In this document: positions 33,481-43,131 of the stretch, in pieces
Position numbering within the stretch: the stretch's first letter is position 1
How the letters are laid out: every line of letters begins with the position of its first letter
Assembly: GCA_964622545.1 (NCBI GenBank)
Contig: CAZUQM010000001.1
Span: forward strand, 310,001 to 374,000
DNA from: JAFGLZ01 sp964622545
GTDB lineage: Bacteria > Planctomycetota > Phycisphaerae > UBA1845 > JAFGLZ01
Length of the DNA: 64,000 nt
Direction of reading: 5' to 3'
The notes under the pieces: model-generated
Seen by the model: only the letters and a program-made list of their open reading frames with translations
Databases searched by the model: none
Told to the model about the DNA's origin: nothing
Made by a program: the position numbers and the translations under genes

Positions 33481-36471
33481 TCAGTTCAACGACGGCCAGA
33501 CCACCTCGCCGCGGGCCTGGGCCTCGGTCTTCTCGTACGAGCCGTAGAACTCGGAATTGCAGTCGAGCCACACCGTGATACGGCGCCGCTCCTCGGCCGA
33601 CAGCTTCACGCCGTAGTGGTCCTGGTCGAGATAGTCCATCAGCTTGGCCGCCCGAGCCCCGAACGCCCCCGGCACCGTGCGGCTACCGCCATGCACACCC
33701 GTCTTGATCGAACCGTTCCGCACGTGGAAGTAGAACCCGTACTGACCGGCCAGGTTGTGATACGACCGCGTCCAGCCGTACTTGTCCTCGATCGCCCCGG
33801 TGAGGTCGAGCACCTCGCGTTCCTGGTGACAGCTCACGCAGTGCTTGTCCAACACCGGCTGGACCAGCCGCACGTAGCTGAACGGGTTGGTGCCGGGCAC
33901 GTCGGGCTTGATCTTCGACGGCGGCCGGGTCATCGCCAGCGGCGTGCCCGTTGTGGGTGGCGCCTGGCTGCGACGCTTGCGCTCGTGACAGCCCTGGCAC
34001 GTGAGCTGCTCACCGGGGTGCACGTACGTTGCCGACCGCATCGACTGGATGGCCAGCCCCTGCTCATCGAGCGCCTGGAAGTAGATCGCCTTGCCCACCG
34101 GGGCCTTGAAGTACACGCTGCCGTCGGGCTCGACCGGCACGGTCCCGAGCACCGCCCGGGCGTTGGTCTGCTCGGCCACACCGATCCGCGGCTTGTTCGG
34201 CGGCGCCGTCGTCTTGGGCAACGCCTGGATGATCCGCAGCGCCGTCACGCGGCTGCCCTCCGGCCATTCGAAATCGCTGTCATAGACGTTCGTCACGGCG
34301 ATGGTGGCCTGGCGCGGCGGGCCCGCCTCTCGATCCTCCGCGGCCTGCGTCGTCCGCGTCGGGATTACGGGCGGCATCGGCCGGGCCCGAAGCGGGATCG
34401 GACTCAGACACGCGATCGACGGGTCGCGGTAGATCAGCTCGCGGTTGCCGTCGGCGTCGATCCAGTACACTCCGTGGTTCTTGGCGGCCGGATCGTACGC
34501 GCACAGGTAGTCCTGCTCCGACAGCGGCCAGGGCGTGGCGTAGACCATGTAATCGCGGATCTTCCGCTTGCCGCCCTCGGCCTCCGGGAACGGCACTTCC
34601 GGCGTCAGCCGCGTGAGCTGGGACATCGCCCGATCGTCCGGCAGCCGCGGATCGATCAAGACCAACGACCCGAACGCGTGGCCGTGATGGGCCGCCGCGG
34701 TCGCGACGAACAGCGGCGAGTTCGGGATCGCGCGGATGCTCATCTCCATCCAAGGGCGGTCCTCGCGATGGATCGGGTAGTTGCCGTGGAAGCTCCGCGG
34801 GTCGCGCCCGTCGGGATAGCACGTCCAGATGTGGTGCGCCACGTTCGTGTCTCGATCGACGTAGTCCCATCGCGTGTAGACGATCATGCCGTCGTTGCCG
34901 ACGCTCGGGTGCCACTCGTGCGTCTCGTGATAGCTCAGGCAGATGATGTCGCTACCGTCGGCCGCCATGGAATGCATCGTGTACGTCGGGCAATGGCGCC
35001 CGCATCGCAGGTACCCGCCGCGCCGCAAGCTGATGAACGCGATGCGGCCGTTCGGCAGGAAGCACGGATCGAAGTCGTCCCACGGCCCATCGGTGAGCTG
35101 CTCCAGCCCCGTGCCGTCGGCGTTGATCTTGAAGATGTGGTAGCAGCTCTCGGGTGTCCATTCGAGGTTCTTACCGCAGGCCTGGCTCCATGCGAACAGG
35201 ATCGTCTTGCCGTCGAACGACAGCTCCGGCGAAACGACCGAGCCCCCCGTGAGCTTGCGGCCCTTCAGCCGGCCTCGTTGGACCACCGCATCGGCGAGCA
35301 GATCGACCAGCCGCGGTGTGGGTCCGAACGGGTCCTCGAGGATGAACAACCCGCCGCCCGGCACGGCGTTGAACCCATAATACTGATCGCACATGTGGAA
35401 GACGCCCTTGGCGTCGTGCCGCTTGATCAAGAGCAGCCGATCGATGTCCAGCGCCGGGTTGAGCCAGGCGACCTGTCTCACCACCCGTCGCGCGTCGAGA
35501 TAGAGGCCTCGCCGCGCCGCGCGCTCTTCCTTTGCCGAGCGAGGCTTGATCTCTTTGGCGAGCACCGCGAGTCGTTTCAGCTCCGTTCGCAACGGTTCCA
35601 ACTTGGCCGCATCCACGCGTCCGGCCAACCTGTCGGCCAGCCGCAGACCGCGCTCGAGGATCTCCCGCGTGTGCTCCGACGGAAACGCGGCATCCTCCGC
35701 GGGCTTGCCGGAGGCGTCCTTCTTCGCCTCGCGCGGCAGGTGCCTTCGCCAGGGCCCCGTCTTCGAGTCCGGCATCGTTCCGGGCCAGGAGAAGGGACTC
35801 ACGCTCTTCTGGTCGGCCGGCCTGCCCAGCGCGAGGTTCTTCTTCGGATCGTCGACGCCGTACACCTCGATCTCGTCCAGGCCGAACGAGCACCGCCCGT
35901 CGATCGCCAGCCGAACGATGCGGGCCTTCACGCCCTTCTTGGCGAGCTTGACCACCAGGGGTCCGCCGCCGTACACGCCGCCGAACGGCTTGCCGTCGTG
36001 GCGATACACCTCGCGGAACGACGGGGCGTCCGGAGCGTCGGCCACCAGGAGCCGCAGCTTCATCGTCTGGCTGCACCGGCCGCTGTCCGTCCGGTTGAAC
36101 ACCACCACACGATCCAGCCGATACGACCGACCGAGATCCACCTGCCACCACGGATCTTGTTCACCGCTGGCGACGTGAAACCCCCATAGACCGTTCTTCA
36201 CGCCGTCGCACCCGCCCGAGGCGTCCTGGGCGGTCGTGATCTTCTCGGGCCGCACGGCCTGGCCGGTCCGCTCTCGCAGCGCCCGCAGCCGAGCCTGATG
36301 CACCGGATACCAGCGATCCTGATCGATCCAGTCGGCTCGGGTCAGGTCCGCCAGGTTTTCGCGCAGCTCGTTGGACGGCTGCCGCTTGCACACCTGGTCG
36401 GGGCCGGGCGAATCCGCCTCAGCCACGCCGGCCGCACCGGCGGCGAACACCCAGCAGAGGATTGCAAGCAT
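33481..36471 (-). CDS. HzsA-related secreted diheme protein with beta-propeller, 996 aa
   Basis: Seen: signal peptide (MLAILCWVFAAGAAGVAEA), an F5/8-type C-like beta sandwich (WWQVDLGRSYRLDRVVVFNRTD), then a large propeller/TolB-like section (SFDGKTILFAWS, FLPNGRIAFIS, DGMIVYTRWDYVDRD) and two c-type heme motifs near the C-terminus, CQGCH and CVSCH. Known: this architecture matches planctomycete proteins related to the alpha subunit of anammox hydrazine synthase. None of the anammox hydrazine genes is in the window, so hydrazine synthesis is not implied; redox or sugar-linked function is a guess. ATG at 36471 chosen because GAGAGGAG precedes it. Confidence 0.8.
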   Translation of the reverse strand: MLAILCWVFAAGAAGVAEADSPGPDQVCKRQPSNELRENLADLTRADWIDQDRWYPVHQARLRALRERTGQAVRPEKITTAQDASGGCDGVKNGLWGFHVASGEQDPWWQVDLGRSYRLDRVVVFNRTDSGRCSQTMKLRLLVADAPDAPSFREVYRHDGKPFGGVYGGGPLVVKLAKKGVKARIVRLAIDGRCSFGLDEIEVYGVDDPKKNLALGRPADQKSVSPFSWPGTMPDSKTGPWRRHLPREAKKDASGKPAEDAAFPSEHTREILERGLRLADRLAGRVDAAKLEPLRTELKRLAVLAKEIKPRSAKEERAARRGLYLDARRVVRQVAWLNPALDIDRLLLIKRHDAKGVFHMCDQYYGFNAVPGGGLFILEDPFGPTPRLVDLLADAVVQRGRLKGRKLTGGSVVSPELSFDGKTILFAWSQACGKNLEWTPESCYHIFKINADGTGLEQLTDGPWDDFDPCFLPNGRIAFISLRRGGYLRCGRHCPTYTMHSMAADGSDIICLSYHETHEWHPSVGNDGMIVYTRWDYVDRDTNVAHHIWTCYPDGRDPRSFHGNYPIHREDRPWMEMSIRAIPNSPLFVATAAAHHGHAFGSLVLIDPRLPDDRAMSQLTRLTPEVPFPEAEGGKRKIRDYMVYATPWPLSEQDYLCAYDPAAKNHGVYWIDADGNRELIYRDPSIACLSPIPLRARPMPPVIPTRTTQAAEDREAGPPRQATIAVTNVYDSDFEWPEGSRVTALRIIQALPKTTAPPNKPRIGVAEQTNARAVLGTVPVEPDGSVYFKAPVGKAIYFQALDEQGLAIQSMRSATYVHPGEQLTCQGCHERKRRSQAPPTTGTPLAMTRPPSKIKPDVPGTNPFSYVRLVQPVLDKHCVSCHQEREVLDLTGAIEDKYGWTRSYHNLAGQYGFYFHVRNGSIKTGVHGGSRTVPGAFGARAAKLMDYLDQDHYGVKLSAEERRRITVWLDCNSEFYGSYEKTEAQARGEVVWPSLN

Positions 36472-36671
36472 CGGGCAAACTCCTCTCGGCCAAGATGCCG
36501 ATAGCACGGGAAGCCATGCGGAACTCGATGGCTCTGTAGTCGGGACCATGGTGGCCATTATAGCGGCTTTGCCCGGGCGCGGTCGCCCGATCCGGGCCGG
36601 GGTCGACACAAGCGGCCCGTCCGCGGGTACAATACCTCAATCCGGGCTCGCTCTTGAAAGGAGAGCACGCC

Positions 36672-37535
36672 ATGCGACTGACCAAGGTGCCGTTCACCCT
36701 CGCCGGCGAGTGGATCGCCACGCTCACGGCCGTCTGCCTGATCATCGCGCCCACCGGATGCGAGCTCGCCGACATCATCATCGGGCCCATTCCCGGCACG
36801 ACCGACAACCCGTTCGGGTTCCTGATCAACACCGAGACCAGCGGCGACACGCTCGGCGCCGTCCGACTCGACGACGGCCGCACCGCCATCCTCTACGGCA
36901 CGTTCAACGACGACGGTACCGTCCGCACCGTCACCGGCGCGGCCTTCCGCGACCAGAACGGTCAGACCGCGGGCATCACGTTCGACGACGGTCGGCCCAA
37001 GAAGGGCGTCGGCTTCGACGGCTCGACCATCGAGTTCGAGTACGACGAGGTCAGCACCCAACGCCTCAAGGGGCGCGTCATCCTGACCCCGGCCGACACG
37101 GGCACGCCCGAGATCGTCGACGTCGACGTCGACCTGGAGGCCGCCGCCGACCAGCTCGCTCAGCTCGCCGCCGACCTGGCGAGCCTGACCATCTCGGAGG
37201 AGGAGCCGCCGGCTGGTACGGCCAAGACGATGGTCCCGTCCGACGACAAGCGCAGCGGTCAGGAGGTCGGCTTCGTCCTCGGCATGACGCTGACCATCGT
37301 CTCGATCGTGCTGGGCTACGTGATGGTGGCCGTCATGGTCCAGGCCATGCAGGCGGCCATGCTGGCCGCGGCCGCCGCGAGCATCGCCGTGACCCAGGCC
37401 GTCATCGTCGCCGTGTTCAGCCCATTCATCCTGATGGGCGACGTCATGCGCCTCTCGGCGGATCAGACCTCGATCAGCGTCGCGTTCTCCGGACTTCGAC
37501 CGGGCATCCTATTCGCCAACCCGTGCTGCGACTGA
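36672..37535 (+). CDS. Putative lipoprotein with C-terminal membrane segments, 287 aa
   Basis: Seen: GAAAGGAGAG precedes the ATG. The N-terminus MRLTKVPFTLAGEWIATLTA... ends in APTGC, a lipobox-like cysteine at about residue 33. A soluble beta-rich middle with many Asp/Thr residues follows, and residues about 195-265 are strongly hydrophobic (LGMTLTIVSIVLGYVMVAVMV, AAMLAAAAASIAVTQAVIVAVFSPFILMG). No family recognised. A TACAAT near 36630 may be its -10 element. Divergent from the HzsA-related gene by 200 nt. Confidence 0.65.
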   Translation: MRLTKVPFTLAGEWIATLTAVCLIIAPTGCELADIIIGPIPGTTDNPFGFLINTETSGDTLGAVRLDDGRTAILYGTFNDDGTVRTVTGAAFRDQNGQTAGITFDDGRPKKGVGFDGSTIEFEYDEVSTQRLKGRVILTPADTGTPEIVDVDVDLEAAADQLAQLAADLASLTISEEEPPAGTAKTMVPSDDKRSGQEVGFVLGMTLTIVSIVLGYVMVAVMVQAMQAAMLAAAAASIAVTQAVIVAVFSPFILMGDVMRLSADQTSISVAFSGLRPGILFANPCCD

Positions 37536-37749
37536 CGCGGGACGGTTGGTCGTGCTCGAAGGCCGTGCGGCGGGTGACGGCGGCCGACGCCGGCTGCGCC
37601 GGGTCGAGGCCTCGCCGAGCCGAACGGGTTCAACGGCAGCGCCCCTGACGGTCGCGTCCCTGAGGTGCGCTGTCCCGAGCATGCTTCGAAGGAGTTCTCT
37701 CTGGAGGTGAGATCTCGACATCTGGCGACGGCTCGGCCGCCGCCCCGCG

Positions 37750-37778
37750 TTGACCAACCCCGGCGAATCCGACATGAT
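37750..37778 (+). promoter_or_regulatory. Promoter of the 37.8-kb glycosyltransferase gene
   Basis: TTGACC, 17 nt, CATGAT; the ATG follows 11 nt after the -10 element, giving a leader of only about 5 nt and no room for a Shine-Dalgarno sequence. Confidence 0.45.
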
Positions 37779-37789
37779 CCGGCTCGACC

Positions 37790-39088
37790 ATGAACGTCCT
37801 GCTCGCCACCATGCAGTTCGGCCCGGGCTACCACCAGGGCACGGAGCGCTACGTCGCCATCCTCGCCGAGGGCCTGCGCCATAGGGGCCACGAGGTCACC
37901 ATCCTCGGCGGCGACCCCGAGGGCAAGCACGGCCCGCTGAAACTCGGCGACCCGGTCCCCGACACGCCCGGCGCGATCCACTACCCCTCTCGTGGATGGA
38001 TGAGCGTCCTCGGCCTGACGCCGAGCGAGCTGCGGACTGTCCTCAATCGCTGCCGCCCCGACCTGATCCACCTGGCCAACCCCGGTCACATCGGGGTGGG
38101 TTTGCTCGACGCAGCAAGTCAGGCCGCCATCCCCGCCGTCGCCACCATGATGGACTTCTGGTGGGTCTGCCCACGGCACACGCTCCAACGCGGCCACGAG
38201 ACGTGTGACGCCACCAATCCCTGGACCACCTGCGTCCAGTGCGTCGTGGAGCAACACCCTGAAAGGCTGCCCCGACTGATCGCCCGACTACCGATCGTCC
38301 GCCGACTGCTGCCGACGCTGATGTTCCGCCGCTCGCAGCGCCGGGGCCTGCCCGCCGACGAGATCCGTCGGTGGCAGGATCGCCGCGAGGTCCTTCGCGA
38401 GACCCTCGCCGGCGTCGACGCGGTCATCTGCCCGTCGCGCGCGACCCGAACCGCCGTCGCCCCGTGGGTCGACGAGCGACGACTCCACGCGGTACCCTAT
38501 GGCCTGGAGCCGCGCTGGTTCCGCCAGGAGCGGACCGGCCGGGCCAAGCCGACCTCGCCCGAGGAGCTCGTCATCGGCTACGCCGGCGCCCTGGCCGAGC
38601 ACAAGGGCGTCCACCTGCTCCTCGAGGCCGTGGCCCGGCTCGGCTGGACGACCACCCGCATCCGACTGGCCGGCATGGGCAGCGCCGCATACGAGGCCAG
38701 GCTGCGACGGCTGGCCGGCGGCCTGAACGTCGACTTCCTCGGTCGGGTCGACTCGGCCGACATGCCGGCCTTCCTCGCCGACCTCGACGTCCTGGTCGCG
38801 CCCAGCACCTGGCCCGAAAACCTGCCCATCGTCGCGCTCGAGGCCCAGGCGGTCGGCACGCCCGTGCTCGGCAGCCGCGCCGAGGGCATCGCCGAGATGA
38901 TCCCCGACGACGCGCACCTCTTCGCGGTCAACTCCGCCGCCGGCCTGGCCGACTGCCTCGACGGCTGGTTGGCCGAGCCGGCGGGAACCCCCTCCCATGG
39001 CGACGAAGGGCCGGTCGCCGTCAGCACCTCCGACGAGATGGTCGACCGCACGCTGGCGATCTATCGGCGCTGTCGCCCTGGCGACTGA
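37790..39088 (+). CDS. Glycosyltransferase family 4 protein, 432 aa
   Basis: Seen: GT-B fold. The N-terminal domain opens NVLLATMQFGPGYHQGTERYVAILAEGLRHRGHEV. The C-terminal GT4 domain has IGYAGALAEHKGVHLLLEAV and PSTWPENLPIVALEAQAVGTPVLGSRAEGIAEMI, the EX7E-type donor-binding region. A Cys cluster (WVCPRHTLQRGHETC...TCVQC) in the N-domain could bind metal and is shared by GT4 proteins that follow this pattern. Cytoplasmic, no signal. Sugar donor unknown. Followed after 100 nt by a membrane GT-C-like protein, so likely one cell-surface glycan unit. Confidence 0.85.
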   Translation: MNVLLATMQFGPGYHQGTERYVAILAEGLRHRGHEVTILGGDPEGKHGPLKLGDPVPDTPGAIHYPSRGWMSVLGLTPSELRTVLNRCRPDLIHLANPGHIGVGLLDAASQAAIPAVATMMDFWWVCPRHTLQRGHETCDATNPWTTCVQCVVEQHPERLPRLIARLPIVRRLLPTLMFRRSQRRGLPADEIRRWQDRREVLRETLAGVDAVICPSRATRTAVAPWVDERRLHAVPYGLEPRWFRQERTGRAKPTSPEELVIGYAGALAEHKGVHLLLEAVARLGWTTTRIRLAGMGSAAYEARLRRLAGGLNVDFLGRVDSADMPAFLADLDVLVAPSTWPENLPIVALEAQAVGTPVLGSRAEGIAEMIPDDAHLFAVNSAAGLADCLDGWLAEPAGTPSHGDEGPVAVSTSDEMVDRTLAIYRRCRPGD

Positions 39089-39188
39089 ACCGGCCAGGTC
39101 GTATCATGCCGAGGCAGCGCAACCTTCGGGACGGTGACCGATCGCGGTCGTCCGGACCTCATGCGCCCCTGACCCCCGCTGGGAACCC

Positions 39189-41576
39189 ATGACCATGGTC
39201 GAACCCCAACCGACGTTCGATAGCGACTCGCCCGAGACCCGGCCGGTGGACCTGGTGAATCCGCCCGCCTACGCGTCATCGCGATGGGGCTGGCTTGCCG
39301 CGGCCGCCTTCCCCGTGGTGCTCTGGGCCTTCGCAACGTACACGACTCCCGACCTCGGCAAGTGGGCCGACGACTACCTCAACGTCATGCGCGACCCCAC
39401 GACCGGCGTCTACAATCCCAACGACGTCTGGGGCTTCGTGGTCCGCGAGATGACCGATTCCTACCGCCCGTTGCACCACGCCCTGGTCGGCCTCAAGGCC
39501 ACCTTCCTGTGGAACCACTGGTGGCTCAACCACCTGATGAATGTCGTGACCCACGGCCTGGCCGCCTGGCTGGGCTTCGTCCTGATCCGACGCTTGACGC
39601 GGACGTGGCACGCGGCGGCCGCCGCCGCGCTGGTCTTCACCGTCCATCCGCTCGGGCATCAGGTCATCCTTTGCTCATCGGGCCAGCCCACCAGCATCGC
39701 GACGGTCACCTTCTTGCTCATCGCCCTGCTCTACATCGGTTTCGCCGAGGGTCGCCGGGGCTGGCCGTCGGTCGTGCTGATGACGCTGCTGGCCTATACC
39801 GTCCCGACGTGGCAGGAACAGCCGGCCACCAACCTCGTCGCGTTGCCCCTGCTCTACCTGGCCGTCTGCCCGGCCACCGAGCCGTGGCGCCGACGGTTGG
39901 TTCGAGCCGTCGTCCCGGCGGGCCTCTGTTGCCTGGCCGTGTTCATCTATGTCGTGCTGTGGCAGCTCGACGTGGGCGAGGGCAGCAAGGGCGGTCCCGG
40001 ATCGTGGGTCAAGCCCGATGAGCTACCCGAGCGCGTTCAGACCGTCCTCGAAGACGGTTACCAGCAGTACCGCATGCACGACATCCTCGAAGCGGGCTTC
40101 CCCATCGGCTGGCAACAGCTCGGCAACGTCTATGGCTTGACGTGGATCGTCGCCCTCGCGGCCGCCCTGGTCCTCTGGTGGCCCCGCTGGCAGCGACGAC
40201 CGATCCACGATCCCCCGGCACGACCGATCGGCTTCAGCTCGCAGGTCCTCGTCGTCGCGTATGCCGTGCTCGGCTATCTGCTCGCGTGGCTGCCGCTGTT
40301 CTTGCAGCGCGTGGTCTCCGTCGAGCCCCGAATGGCCTACTTTCCGCTCCTGCTGGCCCTGCTGGCCGTTGCGGTCGGCCTCGACGTCGTGCTCCGCCTA
40401 CTGGGCCACAGTCGGCTTCTCGGGGCCACGGCCAAGCTCGCGCTGGGTCTCGCCCTCGTCTGGACCTGCCTCTACCTGGCCGTCTGCCTGGTCGCGATGC
40501 AGCATCTCTATCGCCGGCGCTACGACATCGATCAGCGCCACATGGCCACGCTGAAGCAGCGCATTCCCGACCCGAAGCCCGGGACGGTGTTCATCCCGCT
40601 CGAGGTGAAGGACGCCCCCGTCGCCACAGGCCGCACCTGGTTCGATCACACCGTCCGCAGCGCGATCGAGATGCCCTGGGTGGTCAACCCCATCGTGCAA
40701 CAGACCTTCAAACGGCGCGACGTGTACATGACGCACTACATGCGCTGGTACGCCAGACCCTACAGCAGGATCGATGCCTCCGGCGTCGTCTACGAGGTCG
40801 ATCGGTACCTGGCCGGCGACTTCGAGGTCTTGCCTGACGGAGGCGTGCGGCTCCCGTGGGAGACGGTCGTGCCCTATGTCGTGGACAAGGGCAATCAGCT
40901 CCATGTGGTCAGCAAGATCGTCCTGCGCCATGGCGCCAAAGCCGACCAGGAGATCGTCATCGACCAGGCCGCGCGAGCCCTGGAAAAGGCCGGCCTGCCG
41001 CAACGGTCCTATGCGCTGGCCAGCACCCGCGCCTACGAGGGCATGCAGCAGCTCACCGGCTGGCGATGGCTCACCACCGGCGAAGCCGCCGAGGTCGAGA
41101 CGATCAAGGACTGGGACATGACCCTGCCCAGCATCGCCATGCACCCGGTCTTCCCGGGCAACAAGAACCAGGCCGCTCTGGCCGTCACGCTCGAGCCGAG
41201 CACGCAGCCCTCGCGGCTTCATTTCCGCGCGGGGATCACCCAGTGGACCATCGAGAACCGGCCCTGGGGCGACGGCATGCGATTCACGTGGTACTTCAAG
41301 GGCAACAAAGACGAGCCGCTGGCCACGCTCGCCGTCACGCCGCAACGGACGCAGGACATCAAGCAGTGGATGCCGGTCACCATCGACCTGCCGCCGCTGA
41401 GCGTACCGAAGGAGCTGATCGTCGAGGTCGACGCCGGGCCCAAGGGCAACGCCGACTACGACGGCTGCCGCCTGATGGCGGGCTATCGAGAGAGGCTCCC
41501 GGCCGCGACCGGGCCGGCCGCCTCCAAGCCGGCCACGAGCCTTACACGGCCGACGACGTCGGCCAAGGCCCGATAG
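39189..41576 (+). CDS. Polytopic membrane protein, GT-C glycosyltransferase-like, 795 aa
   Basis: Seen: about ten hydrophobic segments in residues 30-440. The first external loop has DLGKWADDYLN, an acidic DxxxxxDD pattern, and SYRPLHHALVGLKA, placed as in lipid-linked-sugar GT-C enzymes. The C-terminal 350 residues are soluble and end in a possible beta-sandwich (LHFRAGITQWTIENRPWGDG). No named family is certain; O-antigen or protein glycosylation is inferred from neighbours. Ends six bases from the convergent cytochrome gene. Confidence 0.65.
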   Translation: MTMVEPQPTFDSDSPETRPVDLVNPPAYASSRWGWLAAAAFPVVLWAFATYTTPDLGKWADDYLNVMRDPTTGVYNPNDVWGFVVREMTDSYRPLHHALVGLKATFLWNHWWLNHLMNVVTHGLAAWLGFVLIRRLTRTWHAAAAAALVFTVHPLGHQVILCSSGQPTSIATVTFLLIALLYIGFAEGRRGWPSVVLMTLLAYTVPTWQEQPATNLVALPLLYLAVCPATEPWRRRLVRAVVPAGLCCLAVFIYVVLWQLDVGEGSKGGPGSWVKPDELPERVQTVLEDGYQQYRMHDILEAGFPIGWQQLGNVYGLTWIVALAAALVLWWPRWQRRPIHDPPARPIGFSSQVLVVAYAVLGYLLAWLPLFLQRVVSVEPRMAYFPLLLALLAVAVGLDVVLRLLGHSRLLGATAKLALGLALVWTCLYLAVCLVAMQHLYRRRYDIDQRHMATLKQRIPDPKPGTVFIPLEVKDAPVATGRTWFDHTVRSAIEMPWVVNPIVQQTFKRRDVYMTHYMRWYARPYSRIDASGVVYEVDRYLAGDFEVLPDGGVRLPWETVVPYVVDKGNQLHVVSKIVLRHGAKADQEIVIDQAARALEKAGLPQRSYALASTRAYEGMQQLTGWRWLTTGEAAEVETIKDWDMTLPSIAMHPVFPGNKNQAALAVTLEPSTQPSRLHFRAGITQWTIENRPWGDGMRFTWYFKGNKDEPLATLAVTPQRTQDIKQWMPVTIDLPPLSVPKELIVEVDAGPKGNADYDGCRLMAGYRERLPAATGPAASKPATSLTRPTTSAKAR

Positions 41577-41582
41577 GCCCCC

Positions 41583-42074
41583 TCATCCGTCCGAACGGCG
41601 CTGCACCGGGACGAGCGTGACCTTCTGCTGGGCGATCCGATGCTTGCCGTGACAGTCGGTGCAGAGCGAGCCGGGCTCGGCCCGCTTGCGGACGACCTTG
41701 CCCTCCACGACCTTCTCCGGATGGCGCTCCGGCACCTTGTGGCAGGTTCGGCAGAAGGGGTTGACCTTGTCCTTCTTGAAGATCACGTCCGGAGGGGTGG
41801 CCCCGATGTCCTCGTCGTTGGCGTGGGCGATGCTCGGCCCGTGGCACCTGGCACACGTGATCCCCTCCTCGAGGTGCCTCACGCTGAGCGGCTCCCGCAG
41901 AAACGTCATGTGACAGACCAGGCAGCCCGCGTTGCCGCTCATCGCGGGGCCCGACTCGGCCTGCTCGGTCGTCTCGGTCGGCGCCGGATCGGCGGCGGCC
42001 TTACCGTCGGTCGATTCACAGGAGACGAGCCCCAGCAGCGCCACGGCAGCGACCCCCAACCCCGCTCGCCGCAT
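41583..42074 (-). CDS. Tetraheme c-type cytochrome lipoprotein, 163 aa
   Basis: Seen: signal with lipobox (GVAAVALLGLVSC), an acidic Thr/Glu linker, then four CxxCH heme sites: CLVCH, CARCH, CRTCH and CTDCH. Known: small multiheme cytochromes of this DmsE/NapC-like pattern carry electrons across the periplasm. ATG overlaps the stop of the aldo-keto reductase (TGATG), so translation is coupled. Last gene of a three-gene operon. Its partner may be the diheme HzsA-related protein 5 kb away, a guess. Confidence 0.8.
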   Translation of the reverse strand: MRRAGLGVAAVALLGLVSCESTDGKAAADPAPTETTEQAESGPAMSGNAGCLVCHMTFLREPLSVRHLEEGITCARCHGPSIAHANDEDIGATPPDVIFKKDKVNPFCRTCHKVPERHPEKVVEGKVVRKRAEPGSLCTDCHGKHRIAQQKVTLVPVQRRSDG

Positions 42075-43120
42075 CAGACCGTCTCCCACTGACGGAGCCA
42101 CGCGTACTCGGGCGTCAGGTACGCCAGGTAGTTCTGGGTGCACTCCCGCAGCGCCTGCTCGTCCTCCGGGCTCGAGGGCTTGTCGCGCTCGTACGACCCC
42201 TTGACGTTCTCCTCGAGCTGCTCAGGGATGTTGACGCCCGGGATGACGGCGGTGATCCGCTTCTCCCGGAGCATTTCACGGACCAAGACGTGCGCCCGGT
42301 TGTCGACCTTGCCCGTGATCTCTCGGGGTCGGATGCCGAACGTCGTGCCCGCCCCGAACGGCTTGATCCCGATCACGCCGACGTTCTTTTCGGCCGCCAA
42401 GGCCAGCAGGCTGTCGCCGCCCATCTCCTTGGTCAGGAACAGATACGGGAACAGGATCAGCGAAAACTGCGGATACTCGTTCAGTACCCGGCGGAAGACC
42501 TTCGGGTTGTGCGCGCTGATGCCCAGGAAGCGCACCTTGCCCTGCTTGCGGACCGTCTCGAAGGCGTCGACCACCATGTCCAGCGTCTTGTGGCTGACCA
42601 TCAGCATCGTGGCGATCTGCTTCTGTCCCTCGCCCCAGGTCGCGCCGACCGGCCGCCAGATGTCGAGCATGTCGGTCTTGTAGGCCTTGAGTCGGGCCTC
42701 GATCTCGCGGACGAACCGCGCCTTGCTGAGCTGGTCCTCGTACTCGGTCGTGACCTTCTGGGGCCACGACGCGAAGCCGATGGTCCACCGGTCGCGCTTA
42801 CCCTGCAGCGCCTTACCGTACAGCTCGCACTCCTCGACGATGTTCGTGTCGAGGTAGTTCATCCCGAGCTCGGCCGCCCGGTCGAGCACCTTGACGCGGT
42901 TCGCCACGTCGCCCTTGCTGTGCCCCCCGAGGCTCACCTCGGAGATCATGATGCCGGTCTTGCCGAGCTTGCGGTAGCCCATCTTCGGGTTGTAGTTCTT
43001 GATCGTCGCCGAGGCGTCGTCCTTGGCGACCGCCTGATGCGTCAGGGCCGCACCCGCCACCGCCGCTGCCGACGTCGCCTTGAGGAACTCCCGCCGCGTC
43101 TTGCCGTCTTTCGCCGCCAT
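42074..43120 (-). CDS. TAT-exported aldo-keto reductase, 348 aa
   Basis: Seen: twin-arginine signal (TRREFLKATSAAAVAGAAL), then the AKR barrel with MGYRKLGKTGIMISEVSLGG, LGMNYLDTNIVEECELYGKAL (Asp and Tyr of the active site) and VRFLGISAHNP. Odd: the usual catalytic Lys (ATK) and His contexts are not clear (GFASWPQK and RPVGATWGEG stand there), and the C-terminal ferredoxin-like cysteines of related proteins are missing. The enzyme may be a non-canonical or inactive member. TAGGAG precedes the ATG. Middle gene of the ThuA-AKR-cytochrome operon. Confidence 0.85.
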   Translation of the reverse strand: MAAKDGKTRREFLKATSAAAVAGAALTHQAVAKDDASATIKNYNPKMGYRKLGKTGIMISEVSLGGHSKGDVANRVKVLDRAAELGMNYLDTNIVEECELYGKALQGKRDRWTIGFASWPQKVTTEYEDQLSKARFVREIEARLKAYKTDMLDIWRPVGATWGEGQKQIATMLMVSHKTLDMVVDAFETVRKQGKVRFLGISAHNPKVFRRVLNEYPQFSLILFPYLFLTKEMGGDSLLALAAEKNVGVIGIKPFGAGTTFGIRPREITGKVDNRAHVLVREMLREKRITAVIPGVNIPEQLEENVKGSYERDKPSSPEDEQALRECTQNYLAYLTPEYAWLRQWETV

Positions 43121-43131
43121 GAGCGTCTCTC

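Noticed and set aside
33163..36189. 1008-codon open frame on the plus strand
   Set aside because: Lies opposite the HzsA-related gene, whose heme and propeller motifs prove the minus strand coding.
33481..36471. Evidence for anammox metabolism
   Set aside because: HzsA-related proteins are found in non-anammox planctomycetes; no partner subunits or hydrazine dehydrogenase are in the window.
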